Origin: Archegozetes longisetosus
Taxonomy: Eukaryota > Arthropoda > Arachnida > Sarcoptiformes > Trhypochthoniidae
Reading direction: 5' to 3'
Assembly: GCA_018873245.2 (NCBI GenBank)
Contig: JAEMBT020000009.1
Span: 12,621,112 to 12,685,111 of the forward strand
Length of the DNA: 64,000 bases
The notes under the pieces are model-generated. The model was not told where the DNA came from and made no database searches. It was given only the letters and a program-made list of their open reading frames with translations. The number at the start of each line of letters is the position of its first letter. The stretch's first letter is position 1. Positions 36,072-46,862 of the stretch are shown here, in pieces. The position numbers and the translations under genes are program-made.

Positions 36072-37507
36072 GGCATTCCACTGAGGTGTGATCTACAAGT
36101 AAGAGTGATCTACAACTAGAACTTGTCTCACTAAAACTAAGTCATAGGGCAATTTCTGTATTAATAAAAACTTTGGAAGATGACCATTTGCAATATACAC
36201 GTGTAGTTCAATATTATAACTGATTTGATTTTGCACTTTTGTAAGCTTTCTAGAAATTAGTAATAACACGTGTAAAACAGTATAAATAGTCCTGTAAACT
36301 GAAAGATGTATCTCAGTCCGATAATTGCGTTGGTTACTCACAATAATGAGAGCCTTAGAATTATATGCAATTATTGCCACCGAAGAAGCATGTGTTTCTT
36401 TCCTTCAGCAGCATCATCTTTTGCCTCATGAGGGTAATCTTCCGGTTTGCACCAAATGTGGCTCAACCACAGCTCAAGTTATTCGCCGTAAGAATCTTCG
36501 CGATGGAACAGTTCGGGAATATACAACATTGCGTTGCACTAGAAGAGGTTGCCAGACATTTCAGTCCATCAGGAAGACCAACGCATTTTTCACCTACACC
36601 GATTTAAATGGCCGCTGCCATAGCAATCTTTCGCTAGGCCAAATCTTGGAACTTTGTTATTATTGGGTCATGGAGATTCCACTGGTAACCGTTGAAGCGC
36701 TAACTGGTCGATGCAATCAGGCAGTTTGCGACTGGTTTAATCTTTGCCGCGATGTATGCGTCCAAATTTTTGAGCGCCGTCAACCTTTTGGTGGATCTGG
36801 TCATCGTGTTGAAATCGACGAATCTCTTCTTAGGGGCAAACGTAAGGCCAATCGCGGACGTTTATTGCGAGGAAATTTGAGAGCTGATGAAGAGTTGCCA
36901 GTTGACGATCCAGAAGCTGAAGACATCAATAGCAACCGTAACTATGGAAGGCGAATATCTGGTCCCTGGGTTTTCGGCCTATGTTTAAGACACCTCGTCT
37001 GCGGACAAGAAGTCCTTGAGCGCCGGTATTTTGTGGTCGAGAAGCGGGATAAGGATACGCTTCTGCCAATTATCCAATCTGAAGTCGCTCCCAATAGTCT
37101 CATCATCTCTGACGAATGGAGTGCTTACAGGACTATTAACCAGCATAGTTATCAACACCAAACGGTTAATCATCAGCATTTCTTTGTGGATCCGAGTACT
37201 GGTGCTAATACTCAAACCATCGAGTCGCTTTGGTCGCATCTTAAAATGAAGATACTTCGGAAAATGCACGGCACTACCCCTGAGATGTTGCCGAGACACC
37301 TGAAGGAGATCTGGTGGCGCTCAATCAATTCAAAACAGGATCTATTTATATCTCTTTTACGTGATATTCAATCTGTATTTATTTAATATTTAAAAACTTA
37401 AATTGTTTTATATTAGTTTTTTAAATAAAATATTTTATTTATAGAAGTGTGTAGATCACACCTCAGTGTATAGAAGTGGTCCGTAGATCACACCTCAGTG
37501 GAATGCC
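36072..37507 (+). mobile_element. Complete Merlin DNA transposon
   Basis: 1436-base element. It has perfect 25-base terminal inverted repeats starting GGCATTCCACTGAGGTGTGA (36072-36096 and 37483-37507). It is flanked by the 8-base target duplication CAATATAC (36064-36071 and 37508-37515), as expected for Merlin. It contains one open transposase frame. The last 20 bases of the right repeat, less the outermost five, recur about 30 bases inward (37451-37469), and GTGATCTACAA is repeated inside the left end, as binding-site clusters often are. Identical ends and intact target duplications indicate a recent insertion. Confidence 0.96.
36325..37386 (+). CDS. Merlin transposase (IS1595/ISXO2-like)
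   Basis: 353-codon uninterrupted frame in one exon. The N-terminal zinc-ribbon-like segment has CTKCGS (about residues 42-47) and CTRRGC (about 70-75). The catalytic core has the first aspartate in HRVEIDESLLRGKRK, the second in LIISDEWSAYRTIN, and the glutamate in NTQTIESLWSHLKMKILRK, the DDE arrangement of IS1595/Merlin enzymes. WVFGLCLR and FVVEKRDKDTLLPIIQ are typical of that family. An inner start (codon 8, MRALELYAII) may be the real one, because Merlin proteins often begin close to an ELHAI-like motif. The GC content is higher than the flanks, consistent with recent arrival. It appears capable of coding for a full transposase; activity is unproven. Confidence 0.95.
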   Translation: MRWLLTIMRALELYAIIATEEACVSFLQQHHLLPHEGNLPVCTKCGSTTAQVIRRKNLRDGTVREYTTLRCTRRGCQTFQSIRKTNAFFTYTDLNGRCHSNLSLGQILELCYYWVMEIPLVTVEALTGRCNQAVCDWFNLCRDVCVQIFERRQPFGGSGHRVEIDESLLRGKRKANRGRLLRGNLRADEELPVDDPEAEDINSNRNYGRRISGPWVFGLCLRHLVCGQEVLERRYFVVEKRDKDTLLPIIQSEVAPNSLIISDEWSAYRTINQHSYQHQTVNHQHFFVDPSTGANTQTIESLWSHLKMKILRKMHGTTPEMLPRHLKEIWWRSINSKQDLFISLLRDIQSVFI

Positions 37508-39520
37508 CAATATACTGTAAATAGGAGTTGTTAATCCAAATTAGTACATATAGAAGCCGAAAATCTTATTCAACTATTCAAATTATATGATTAAATATTT
37601 TTTAACACTCTACCAATAAGTTAAATGTTATATTTTTTTAAATTTCAAGATTGAGCTTAAATATTAATGGAAGTTAATCAAGAAGTCTAACATTTAACCA
37701 AATTTTTTTAGTCTTGTCATTTTCTAATGACTATTGGTGCTTAAGCTTTTATCTAAATCTGATGATTACTATCAGATTTTCGATTTTAATTTGATAATTA
37801 TGAATGAAATGACAAACTCTAAGGTTTAGGGATGAGAAAATCAGTTGTAAAATTGATTGTAATCTGTTTCTGCAAATAATTCTGCAAATGACTTGAAAAC
37901 TACATCTTACTGCAGAGTAAAATCAAACTGCCCACACCTGCTAAATAATCAAACAGGATGCGGGTGTAAAGTTCGCTTTTCTTTCCGAAACTGATGCGTT
38001 CTGAGCAAATTTTTAAAGATGTGTTTACTCATTGAGCTACTATTAGACTTAAAATATGAATCATTCGATTTTAAAGTATTGAACGAGCCAATAATAACTG
38101 ATAATCAGAGGATTTGATACACTTTTGAAGTCAGAAAAATTCAAAAAGTTCAAAAGCACATTTCAGAACAACGTGAAATCTTGATTATCGCACATGTGGA
38201 TGAAAATTTTTAGTGGATTCAAATTTGAAATTTAAAGTTTATAGGTAATATGAAGCGTTGCATTCCGATGTTTTGCGTCTTATTCTCGTAGACGTGTTCC
38301 CTATTTTTATTAACGTAAACACTTTTGAATAATAATTAATGTCATAAACTCCATTCTATTATAGATTGTTAATTAAAAATTAAAATTAGGAACTTTGAAA
38401 AAGTTGAAGTCAATCAATATTTTTAGCAATAGGAAATGGCTTTCTTAAAAGTTTCTTTTATGTTAATTTTAGTTTAGTTTAAATTTTGATTTTCAAATGA
38501 TGAAGTTTTATCTAATAGAAGAGAGCATAAACTTTTATATTTTGAGTGTATTTCTATTGAATTAATTGACGAACAATTAATATTCCATCACAAATAGGAA
38601 CCAATCATTTTACTAAACATTAATTATGCTTAGATTTGTGTTGGGCCTGGAGGGCGTATTTGGGGTTCAGGTTCGTTTCTCCAGATTAGTGAATTATTAG
38701 GCACTAAAAGTATTTATTCAGTACTAGTAAATAAGTTAATGATTAGGCAGGAACTAAGTCAACCCTACCAGCCACTAAGAACAACACCAGAAAAGTTACT
38801 ATTAGTTATGCTTGTACAAATCTTAAATATATAACAAAATATATGTGAACTCAAAGCAAGAGATGCAAAAGTACAAAAAGTGACTCCATTTAAGTTAAAT
38901 AGAGTTATGAACTGACTTTTAGGTCAGGTTCAACTCAGATTATAATTTAATTTTAATTCATTTATGTTATCTACCAAATTAGTTATTATAGAATGTATTG
39001 AACCCTTTATTATTTGTTTGATCAAGTAATATATCTTTTATAAGGCTTAATATTTTCATTAAGCAAATCGAATGGGTTACCAATAATTGGCTGTTATATT
39101 GCAATAATTATTAATTATGAGTTCATTTCTATTATAAATATTAGTTTTCGAGTCTGAGTCGAATAGAGAAAGTAGAACATCATTAAGAAATTATCGCCAA
39201 AATTGCCTTTTCAAATAAGACAATTGATGCGAAATTTTAGGATTAGATATGAAAATTGATATATAAGCCATTTTATCTCAAGTTTTATATAAATGGGAAA
39301 GTTTAAGATGAAAAGATGCCACTGAGAAAATGTTTTAATACCTACGGTAGTATTTATAATATCCAATCAATTGATTTGACGTCAATAACAAAATTTTCGT
39401 AAGAATCTTATCAAATAATTTATGAAACTCTCTACAAGTTGGTGAAAGCCGCACATTCATTCAGACAGTCATAATGTCTTTTTATTTAACATTTATAAAG
39501 TTAAAACTCCCTTGTTAAAA
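37508..39520. repeat. Array flank left of SDR copy 5
   Basis: No gene. The right two thirds is the inverse of the 5' flank of copy 11 (for example 38,575-38,640 against 60,290-60,350, and the CCAAT block at 39,363). A short segment near 37,985 (GCGTTCTGAGCAAATTTTTA) recurs at about 54,605 and 60,805. At 38,630-38,800 there is a stretch not seen elsewhere in the window. Confidence 0.55.
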
Positions 39521-39800
39521 ATGTTCGCTAATAAAATAGCAGTAGTGACCGGTGGTGGTTTGGGCATTGGTCGTGCTGTTTGTCAAATTTTGGCCAAAGA
39601 AAATGCTTCGGTGGTTATTGCAGACATGAATATAACTGGTGCTAATGAAACTAAACAAACCATCTCCAACAGCAGTCAATTAAAACATATCGCTATCGAG
39701 GTCGATGTCAACAAAAGCGAATCAATTAAACAATTGTTTAAATCTATTAGACAAAATTACAATAGTGTGGCCACTCTTTTGGTCAATTGTGCCGGCAGTG
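39521..39800 (+). pseudogene. SDR copy 5, truncated exon 1
   Basis: Plus-strand exon 1 starting [13 protein letters not shown]. It runs through ADMNITGANE, EVDVNKSES and LLVNCAG, then stops matching at about 39,797. There the sequence switches to the 5' flank unit shared with copies 6, 9 and 10. The glycine loop reads TGGGLGIG, with leucine for serine. No exon 2 or 3 follows. The junction is a recombination breakpoint rather than a splice site. Confidence 0.88.
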
Positions 39801-40787
39801 GTTACTTCTTCAAACATCAATTCGTGAGCGAATTAATCATTTAAGTCCATTAAAACGTGAGACATTGTACTTAAGTTGTTGCAATTAATCGAAAAAATTG
39901 TCTAATAAAAAAATTGCTGTCGATATATTAACATGTTTTAGAAAATAAATTAAAACGTATCAATTTTAGGTATAAGTACAGTTTCCAGATTGCTTTATTA
40001 ATTAATTTTAAAATTATAGTTTGATTTAAACAATAATACAAATTAGAGCATAATTTGGTGCGCAATCTTTTAAATTGTTTATGAAACCTTTTTACAACTA
40101 TTTGCTTATTCATTCTATATATTCAACAGATATTTGGCCCTTCGGATAAAATTTAGTGCTTTTTGTTTATTTATAATTTTGAAATTTGTCTTTTAATGCC
40201 ATTATCTTGTGTAATCTGACATGTCATTTCGACTTTTAATAACTTGTTTAAGTTGACTGTTCTCTTTATTCAAATGCCATATAGTTTTAGTACAAGTACA
40301 TGAAATTCATTTTTTATAAATGACTACAATTTTACTAAAATATTCGAGGCTTATATGCAAGAGGTCAAAGGCCATATGTTAAAACATTGAATTGGCTTTG
40401 CACACAAACAATGTCTTAACACCTCTTGTTCTTTGTTATTCGACGCAATCAATGATACGCTATTTGATGGAAATGAGGAAATTTTTATCCGAAAAACTCA
40501 AATTTAAAATTATAATTAACTATCGAAACATTGCATTAGAATTAATCATAACCGCTTAGTAACAAGTGTAAACCTTGTAAAACTCGTGATAAAATTATAC
40601 GTCATCTGCATTAAGAGAACCGTCAACTGAAACAAATTATTTAACGTCTTAATGAAAGGATAATTGAAATTCTATCAAACATCACATTGAAACTAAATCA
40701 GAGGCAACACAAAGATACGTTAAAAACTTACACGTAGAGAAAGTGAACCATTTATCTCTGCAATTGTAGTGTCTCTTGTTAAGTACA
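39801..40787. repeat. 5' flank unit of the TATA-type SDR copies
   Basis: About 1 kb upstream of SDR copy 6. It is duplicated in inverse orientation at 51,465-52,450 (copy 9) and 56,377-57,400 (copy 10), and partly at 43,965-44,285. Diagnostic stretches are CATCAATTCGTGAGCGAATT, GACATTGTACT and the inverse pair around CTCTTGTT. It is noncoding. Confidence 0.8.
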
Positions 40788-40796
40788 TATATAAAG
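40788..40796 (+). promoter_or_regulatory. TATA box of SDR copy 6
   Basis: TATATAAAG starts 31 bases before the ATG. The same box at exactly the same distance precedes copies 9 (51,456-51,464, minus) and 10 (56,368-56,376, minus). With normal TATA-to-start spacing, transcription would begin almost at the ATG. Confidence 0.55.
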
Positions 40797-40818
40797 GTTA
40801 AAACTATACGTTATTAAA

Positions 40819-42820
40819 ATGTTTTCCAATAGAATAGTAGTGGTCACTGGAGGTGGTTCGGGCATTGGTCGGGCTGTTTGTCAAATTTTGGCCAAAGAAA
40901 ATGCTTCGGTGGTCATCGCAGACCTGAATATGACTGGTGCTAATCAAACCAAACAAATCATTTCCAACGGCAGTCAATCAAAACATATCGCCGTTGAGGT
41001 CGATGTGAGCAAAAGCGAATCAATCAAACAATTGTTCAAATCTGTTAGCGAAAATTACAATAGTGTGGCCACTTTTTTGGTCAATTGTGCCGGCATTGCT
41101 TTTATCCAAGAGCTTATTGATGTGTCAGAAGAAGACTTTGATAAAGTTATCGATATAAATCTTAAGGGAACTTTTCTGGCAACTCAGGTCTGAGTTTTGA
41201 TATTTTCATTTCTTATTAACTGATAATTCAGTCTTTTTGATGCGTTTTATTATATGAAGTGCTTATTTAGACACAAAAAGGCTTAAGTCCCTTAGAAAAC
41301 TGCATTCAAAGTCCGATTTTATTACTATAAATACATGTCTACACTGTTTTTTTCTCCATTTACTCAAAATTACATTACGAGTTATCACAATTTGAAATAA
41401 ATTCAAAATTTGAATCAGATCTATAGTTTTGGCTTATTTCAATTATATTTAAGAGTTGTATTATGTTTAGATCCCGATTTCAGTTTAGATGACATATTAG
41501 AAGAATAACGTTATGTTCATATGAAATAAAATATTAATTTTACTCATTGGTATAATTGAAAAGTTCGTACCCTAACGAGGTTTTGATGAAAATTAACTAT
41601 TTTTTGAATGTTTTATTTAAATATATCATTTTTAAATATCGAACACAAAGTTTCAACTTTTTCTGTCGTTCTGTTTACATTTTATGATTTTTAAACAACA
41701 GTTGCCTGAAATAAAAATTGATTTAAATTATCGAGATTTTCGGGCTATTATTGGTTATTGTTTTAAGTAGGAAATGTCGGCCAAAGACACGACCGAAGTA
41801 ATTAATTCAGTTTCAGGGCTAAACACTATTTCATATGAAATGGTTAAGAAATATTTAAGAGTGCGCCGATTCTCGTCCGAACAAGACAGTAAATGATTTC
41901 TTCAACAGAATTACTCCTGGTGAGTGGCGACGAGTTTATGATAAATGGCAGGAGAGGATGAAGCGGGTCACTAGTGCTCGGGGGGATTACTCTTAAGTTT
42001 TTTGTAAAAAAATTTCAATAAAATTCATTCTTTGATACTTAGGGTATGAACTTTTTAATTATACCAATATAAATAGTTGAAAGTTTGCAAGAATATTCCA
42101 TATTTATTTAATTAATAATGTAATATGAATGAACTTGAAAATATGAGTAATTTTTGTCACGATTTGAAGCTCTCGTAAGTTGGTCACCCTAATTATATAA
42201 GACTTAATCTCTGCAAATTTATACTTTTAACTGTCACTTTGTGATTTTATTGACCTATGTCAATCGATTTTAACCGGAGCAGTCACAGCTGAAATCAGGG
42301 GTTGAACTGAGTTGTAATAGGTCAAAACAAGAAACCACTGTCCTGAACTATAATTCAATCTTTGTACTAATAGTTGGCCTGTAAGCTAATGATTGACTAT
42401 AGAGTGAGTGAGGGGTCAATTGTGAACGTGACAAGTGTTGGCTCAAAGATGGGAGCCGCTGGTTTTTGCAATTATGTGTCTTCAAAGGCTGCTGTGGAAG
42501 GATTGACCAGAACTGTGGCCCGAGAAATGGGAAAATATAATATTCGCTGCAACGCTGTTATGCCAGGATACATCGAGACGCCTATGACAGATTCTTTGCC
42601 TCAAAAATGTATTATTTTCTCAATTTATCTTTCAGTTGATATTTCTGTTCACTATTCGTTTGCTTAATCTTTAGTTAAAGACGAACTTATATTACAAACA
42701 CCTCTTGGAAGAAAAGGACAGCCGGAAGAAGTGGCTGAAGCGATAGTATTCTTATTATCTCCAAAAAGTTCATACATAACTGGTTCTATAGTACAAGTGT
42801 CAGGAGGACTGGCCATGTAG
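40819..42820 (+). CDS. SDR copy 6, HSD17B8-like, intact, transposon in intron 1
   Basis: Plus-strand gene. Exons are 40819-41187, 42374-42608 and 42675-42820, encoding 249 aa; exon 1 is one codon shorter than most (ENYNSVAT). Landmarks are [82 protein letters not shown] and the end SGGLAM. All catalytic residues are present. Intron 1 is 1186 bases, against 60-94 in short-intron copies, because it carries a mariner-derived insertion and extra sequence shared with copy 12. Splice sites are preserved, so the product should be normal. Exon 1 and both flanks pair it with copy 10. Presumed NAD-dependent oxidoreductase; substrate unknown. Confidence 0.9.
41547..42067 (+). mobile_element. Mariner-derived deletion element (MITE-like) in SDR copy 6 intron 1
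   Basis: 521 bases bounded by near-perfect 27-base inverted repeats starting TTGGTATAATTGAAAAGTTC (right end at 42041-42067). Inside, RDFRAIIGYCFK and KDTTEVINSVSG resemble the helix-turn-helix start of a mariner transposase, while the catalytic part is gone. The homologous intron of SDR copy 12 (about 62,950-62,975) lacks the insertion and gives the empty site. It was probably mobilised by a full mariner elsewhere. Confidence 0.88.
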
Positions 42821-43964
42821 TTTAACTGTTAATTAACTATCGATTTTATATTACAGTTATTTTAAACATTACTCAATCAGGAGTTCCGAAATGACATTAG
42901 ACCCGGCCCCTCAGATATGTATAAACTAGTATTTTTTATAGAACAATAAAATCAGTATACTTTTAGAAACTTTCACTATTATGAATTTTATTTAGATGAA
43001 TCTGATTAAAATTGAAAGTAGTTTGTGTATTAATTTTGATGCAAAAGTCTATAATGTGTTGTTTGAACTTTCAGGGTTTAGACGTTCAAAAATTAATTGC
43101 AAGAGAATAATCAATGTTTCTTTGACAGAACCTGGTGTTTGAATAAGATTTTGAGTAGATTGATCTTAAAAATATTTTAAACATCCATCTACATAAAAAA
43201 AACAACTTAATATATTATTGAGAGATATTCGTCTTTTTAACTATGTTACCCTAAAAGGCCATACCCGATCTTTGAATAAAAATAAAGTTCACTGTTATAT
43301 CTTACAAATTCTTTGATTTTTAGTTTGGGTCTTTTGGGGTGCCATATTTTTAAAAATTTTTGAAATTCTTTTTCATTATAAAATTTTAATCTCTGAATCA
43401 ACAAATTTTATATTTTAGTGGTAAAAATTATTGATTTTACTGATATTTTTTGAGAAAAAATTCATGCATTTAGTCAAAAAGTTATTACTTGTTTGAAAGC
43501 AGTCAATAATATTATATTGAAAGCGGCAAAAACATCCACATAACCGTATTTACAAATACAAGTTAAGTATTAATACAACTCAATGATTGATGCATTCATT
43601 CGCTTTGTGAAAAATAGACATAAAAATTCGCTATATTTTACTATATTTGATTTCAAATTGACGTCAATATAATTGAAATATCAAATTTGAAAATCAAGAT
43701 TTAAATAATGGTTGACTAAATTAAACTCTCGGATCTTTAAATGAATAACTTATATTAAAATACAAGACTCAAACTTTGCAGAACTACGACCAGCAACCAA
43801 ATTGAGTGTTCCATTATTTTCTCCTATTCTTTCAACTGAACGGTTCTTAATCTTTCAGTTTTATTTTCCATTCAATTCTCTTTTGTCATAATTTTTGTTT
43901 TGTTTTGGTTTTGGTTTTGGTTTTGGTTTTGGTTTTGGTTTTGGTTTTGGTTTTGCTCACTTGT
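42821..43964. repeat. 3' flank of SDR copy 6
   Basis: Noncoding. It matches the inverse of 54,780-55,435 beside copy 10, including CAGGAGTTCCGAAATGACAT and GGGTCTTTTGGGGTGCCATA. Further right it matches 52,560-52,900 and 57,500-57,830 in inverse orientation. Confidence 0.75.
43890..43956. repeat. TTTTGG hexanucleotide microsatellite
   Basis: About nine copies of GGTTTT after a TTTTG lead-in. The sister flanks at 52,445-52,470 and 57,400-57,420 have only one or two units, so this is a local expansion. Confidence 0.9.
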
Positions 43965-44284
43965 CAAGTGTTTACTTCTCTAAACATCAATTCGTGAGCG
44001 AATTATTCATTTAAGTCAATTAAAACTTCAGACATTGTACTAATTAACTGAAAGCTATTCTCTAATGAAAAAATTGCTGTCAATATATTAACACACTTTA
44101 GAGAATATATTTGAAAAGTATTTGTTTTTAGATAGGAGTACAGTATTTGGCTTAGTTTTATAAATTGGTTATAAAATTATAGTTTGGTTTAAATAATAAT
44201 GTAAATTAAAGTCTAATTTGGTGCGCGAGCTCTTAAATTGTTCGTCAAGTCTTTCTATAATTATTTCCTTATACGGTAAATCAG

Positions 44285-44850
44285 AGCTAATGAGTCTAAG
44301 GGGTTCCTGAACTCCCATCTTAAAGTGTAATACATCATTAGATTCAGTTCGTCGAGCTGAACATTTTGATACCACACTTGACTACTTCCAACCTGAACCT
44401 GATCACTTCTGCCCACCGAGACCTAACCACCTCGAAAATGGGTAAACCTGGCTTTACTAAGTTTTAACCCAAGCCAAACCTGATTTAAACCAAAGTATAA
44501 TAGGTTAGATCGCTTCGCGACCTAACTTATTCCCCCTTAGTTTATATCAGGCTCGTTTGGGTTAAGACTCGAGAATCCAGGTTTATCCATTACGAGGTAC
44601 TAAACCAAACAATGATGGACATTTCTAGAATTACTTGAGATAATTGATCAGGTGAGGTATTAAAATGCTCAGTTCGATGTCCTGAGTCCATTGATATATC
44701 ACTTAGCGGGTTTCGCCACTCCCGTAGGTAGTTGTCCAGAAGTGGTTAGGTTCGGATCAGAAGTGGTCAAGTGTGGTATTCAAATGTTCAGCTTGACGAA
44801 CTGAATCCAATGATATATCACACTTGGGAGTGGGAGGTCGTTAATCTTAT
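44285..44850. mobile_element. Long foldback (palindromic) element
   Basis: The left arm at about 44,300-44,430 (GATTCAGTTCGTCGAGCTGA, ACCACACTTGACTACTTCC) is the inverse complement of the right arm at about 44,730-44,840. Further inside, GGGTAAACCTGG pairs with CCAGGTTTATCC, and the centre near 44,515 is GGTTAGATCGCTTCGCGACC. An extra direct copy of the right-arm end lies at 44,650-44,705. No coding sequence is present. It interrupts the shared SDR flank after CCTTATA. Confidence 0.8.
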
Positions 44851-45657
44851 TAGACGCATTAGCCCGGATTCACCCGATGGAATCAGCGAAAACCGGAACT
44901 TCACATCTCAAAATGTATATTTAATGACAAAATAATATTTACATATCTAATGAATATATTCTCCTCCCGTCTGGTTGACAAAAGCCTAACGAAATCAGAA
45001 GTTACACCTACTAATAGTACTGTTGTTTAGGCTGATTTACCTCATAACTTTTTCGTATGTAGTATGAAGTTGAGCTTGATTTTGATATTTTTTAGTCTAT
45101 AGTCTCTTTATTCTTGCAAATTGTTTGCTTTGCAAGTCAAAATAAACAAGTCAGATTGAACCCTATCTTACATTCTCTTCTCACTAAAACAAAAGTTTTA
45201 TTTTACGATAACTTAAAGTAATAAATAACCGTTGATTGTTTGGATAAATCAATTTTAACATTAAAATATTTTGTGCTTTAAATTCAAATGATTGAGTTCT
45301 GATTGGAATTGTTTTATAAACGTAAAATTTGATTTTTAGCTTTGATGTACTGATTGTTAGAATATGTTGAATAAATAAAAATATAATAAGCATTTAACTT
45401 CCCACTAATCTGATTTGATACTTTATATTTATAATAAATCATACTTAAGTACAGTTTTCTATGGGATGTAAGTCTTTTTCAGTCTAAATAGCGTTTCCAC
45501 TGAATTGCTCACTGAGAATACATCGGAATAAAAGCATATTGCAATTCTCAAAATTCTGCGACTTTTTGCGGTTTACAAATAAGCACTCCAGTTAATAAAA
45601 AATATAAAAAAGATTAGATTCTCAGTTAACAAGACACGAAAATACCAAAATTCAGAC
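44851..45657. other. Unassigned DNA between the foldback element and SDR copy 7
   Basis: AT-rich. No SDR exons 2 or 3 are found here, where they would be expected for copy 7. Nothing recognisable. Confidence 0.45.
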
Positions 45658-46029
45658 CTGAGTTGCCAGAAAAGTTCCCTTAAGATTCACTTCAATAACA
45701 TTATCGAAGACTTCTTCTGAAATGTTAATGAGCTTTCGGCCACTCAAAATGCCGGCGCTATTGCCCTAAAGAGTGGCCACACTATTATTGTAATTTTCAC
45801 TAACGGATTTGAACAATTGTTTGATTGAATCACTTTTGGTGACATCGACCTCGACAGCGATATGTTTTGACTGACTGCTGTTGAAGATGATTTGTTTGGT
45901 TTCATTAGGACCAGTTATATTGATGTCCGCGATAACCACCGAAGCATTTTCTTTGGCCAAAATTTGATAAATATCGCGACCAATGCCCGAACCACCACCG
46001 GTCATCACTGCTATTCTATTGGCGAACAT
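45658..46029 (-). pseudogene. SDR copy 7, exon 1 only, with a stop
   Basis: A full-length 372-base exon 1 on the minus strand ([18 protein letters not shown]...). A TAG replaces the leucine codon right after NNSVATL, just before the NxAG motif. Beyond it the frame continues correctly ([22 protein letters not shown]) to a normal GT donor. No exon 2 or 3 follows. It is also changed at GIGRDIYQ, where other copies have GIGRAVCQ. An orphan, dead module whose upstream flank matches copy 1. Confidence 0.9.
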
Positions 46030-46202
46030 TTTACCGACAGGTCCCTTTGACCTTTAGATAAAAGTTTGATGAAAAAAACACTATAATCGTCGAAATAAAT
46101 AATTGACTTTAGTCAATTTGTGGATAATTTCGTAACTTTTTTGAAAAGGTTCAGACGAAAAGTTTGTTATCGACATTCAGTCATTTGATTGGGTATCATA
46201 AG

Positions 46203-46862
46203 TAAGAACCGGAAATTCTGTGCAAAATTTTTGGTGAAATGGGGGGGGGTGATTCGGTGCTTGAAAACTAAAAAAACCGTGCATAAAGGTGCAGAAAAAC
46301 TCCGAAGTTTATTGATAATCAATGAAAATTAAGTATAAAACAATGCAAACTAGTTAAAATGTTCATTATTATAATTATATTCAATAATATTCAACATTTC
46401 CATGTTACTAACGGTAATGTTTGGACGAATTTCTTGTATTCTTTTGAATCTCGCGAAAGATCTTTCAACATTTACTGTGACTAGTGGCGTAAACGCTAAT
46501 TTAAGTTTGAAATCGAAGCTCTTTTCATTTAAAGTGAAAGATATTAGATCTGTATTATTGCTAATACAAAATTAAAACTAGAGACATTTAAAACTTAAAA
46601 ATCATATCATAAGTTATAACACATGATTTAATTATGGAAAGTTTTGAGGGGTTTTCTACTAATGATTTGCCAAAAATTTATTAAAAAGATGCAAAAATAG
46701 GTGAAAACGGTGATTCGGTGCATAAATGGGGCTTTCGGTGATAAAAGATGATAAAAACTCTTAAATACAAGACACCCATTATATGATTTAAACTCATATT
46801 TAACTTAGAGCTCAATATCTATACTTAGAAAAAAGGTGCTGTCGCTGATTTACCGGTTCTTA
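46203..46862 (-). mobile_element. hAT transposon remnant
   Basis: 660 bases with perfect 10-base terminal inverted repeats (TAAGAACCGG / CCGGTTCTTA) and an 8-base target duplication ATCATAAG (46195-46202 and 46863-46870). The matching flank of SDR copy 1 (about 27,101-27,115) reads ATCATAAGTATTAAC with no insert and is the empty site. On the minus strand, about 46,350-46,520 encodes a hAT-type dimerisation tail (TVNVERSFARFKRI, VSNMEMLNII) ending in a stop. The rest of the transposase is missing, so it is nonautonomous. Confidence 0.92.

Noticed and set aside
36985-37299. 104-codon minus-strand frame inside the Merlin transposase
   Set aside because: Antisense to a confidently identified transposase.
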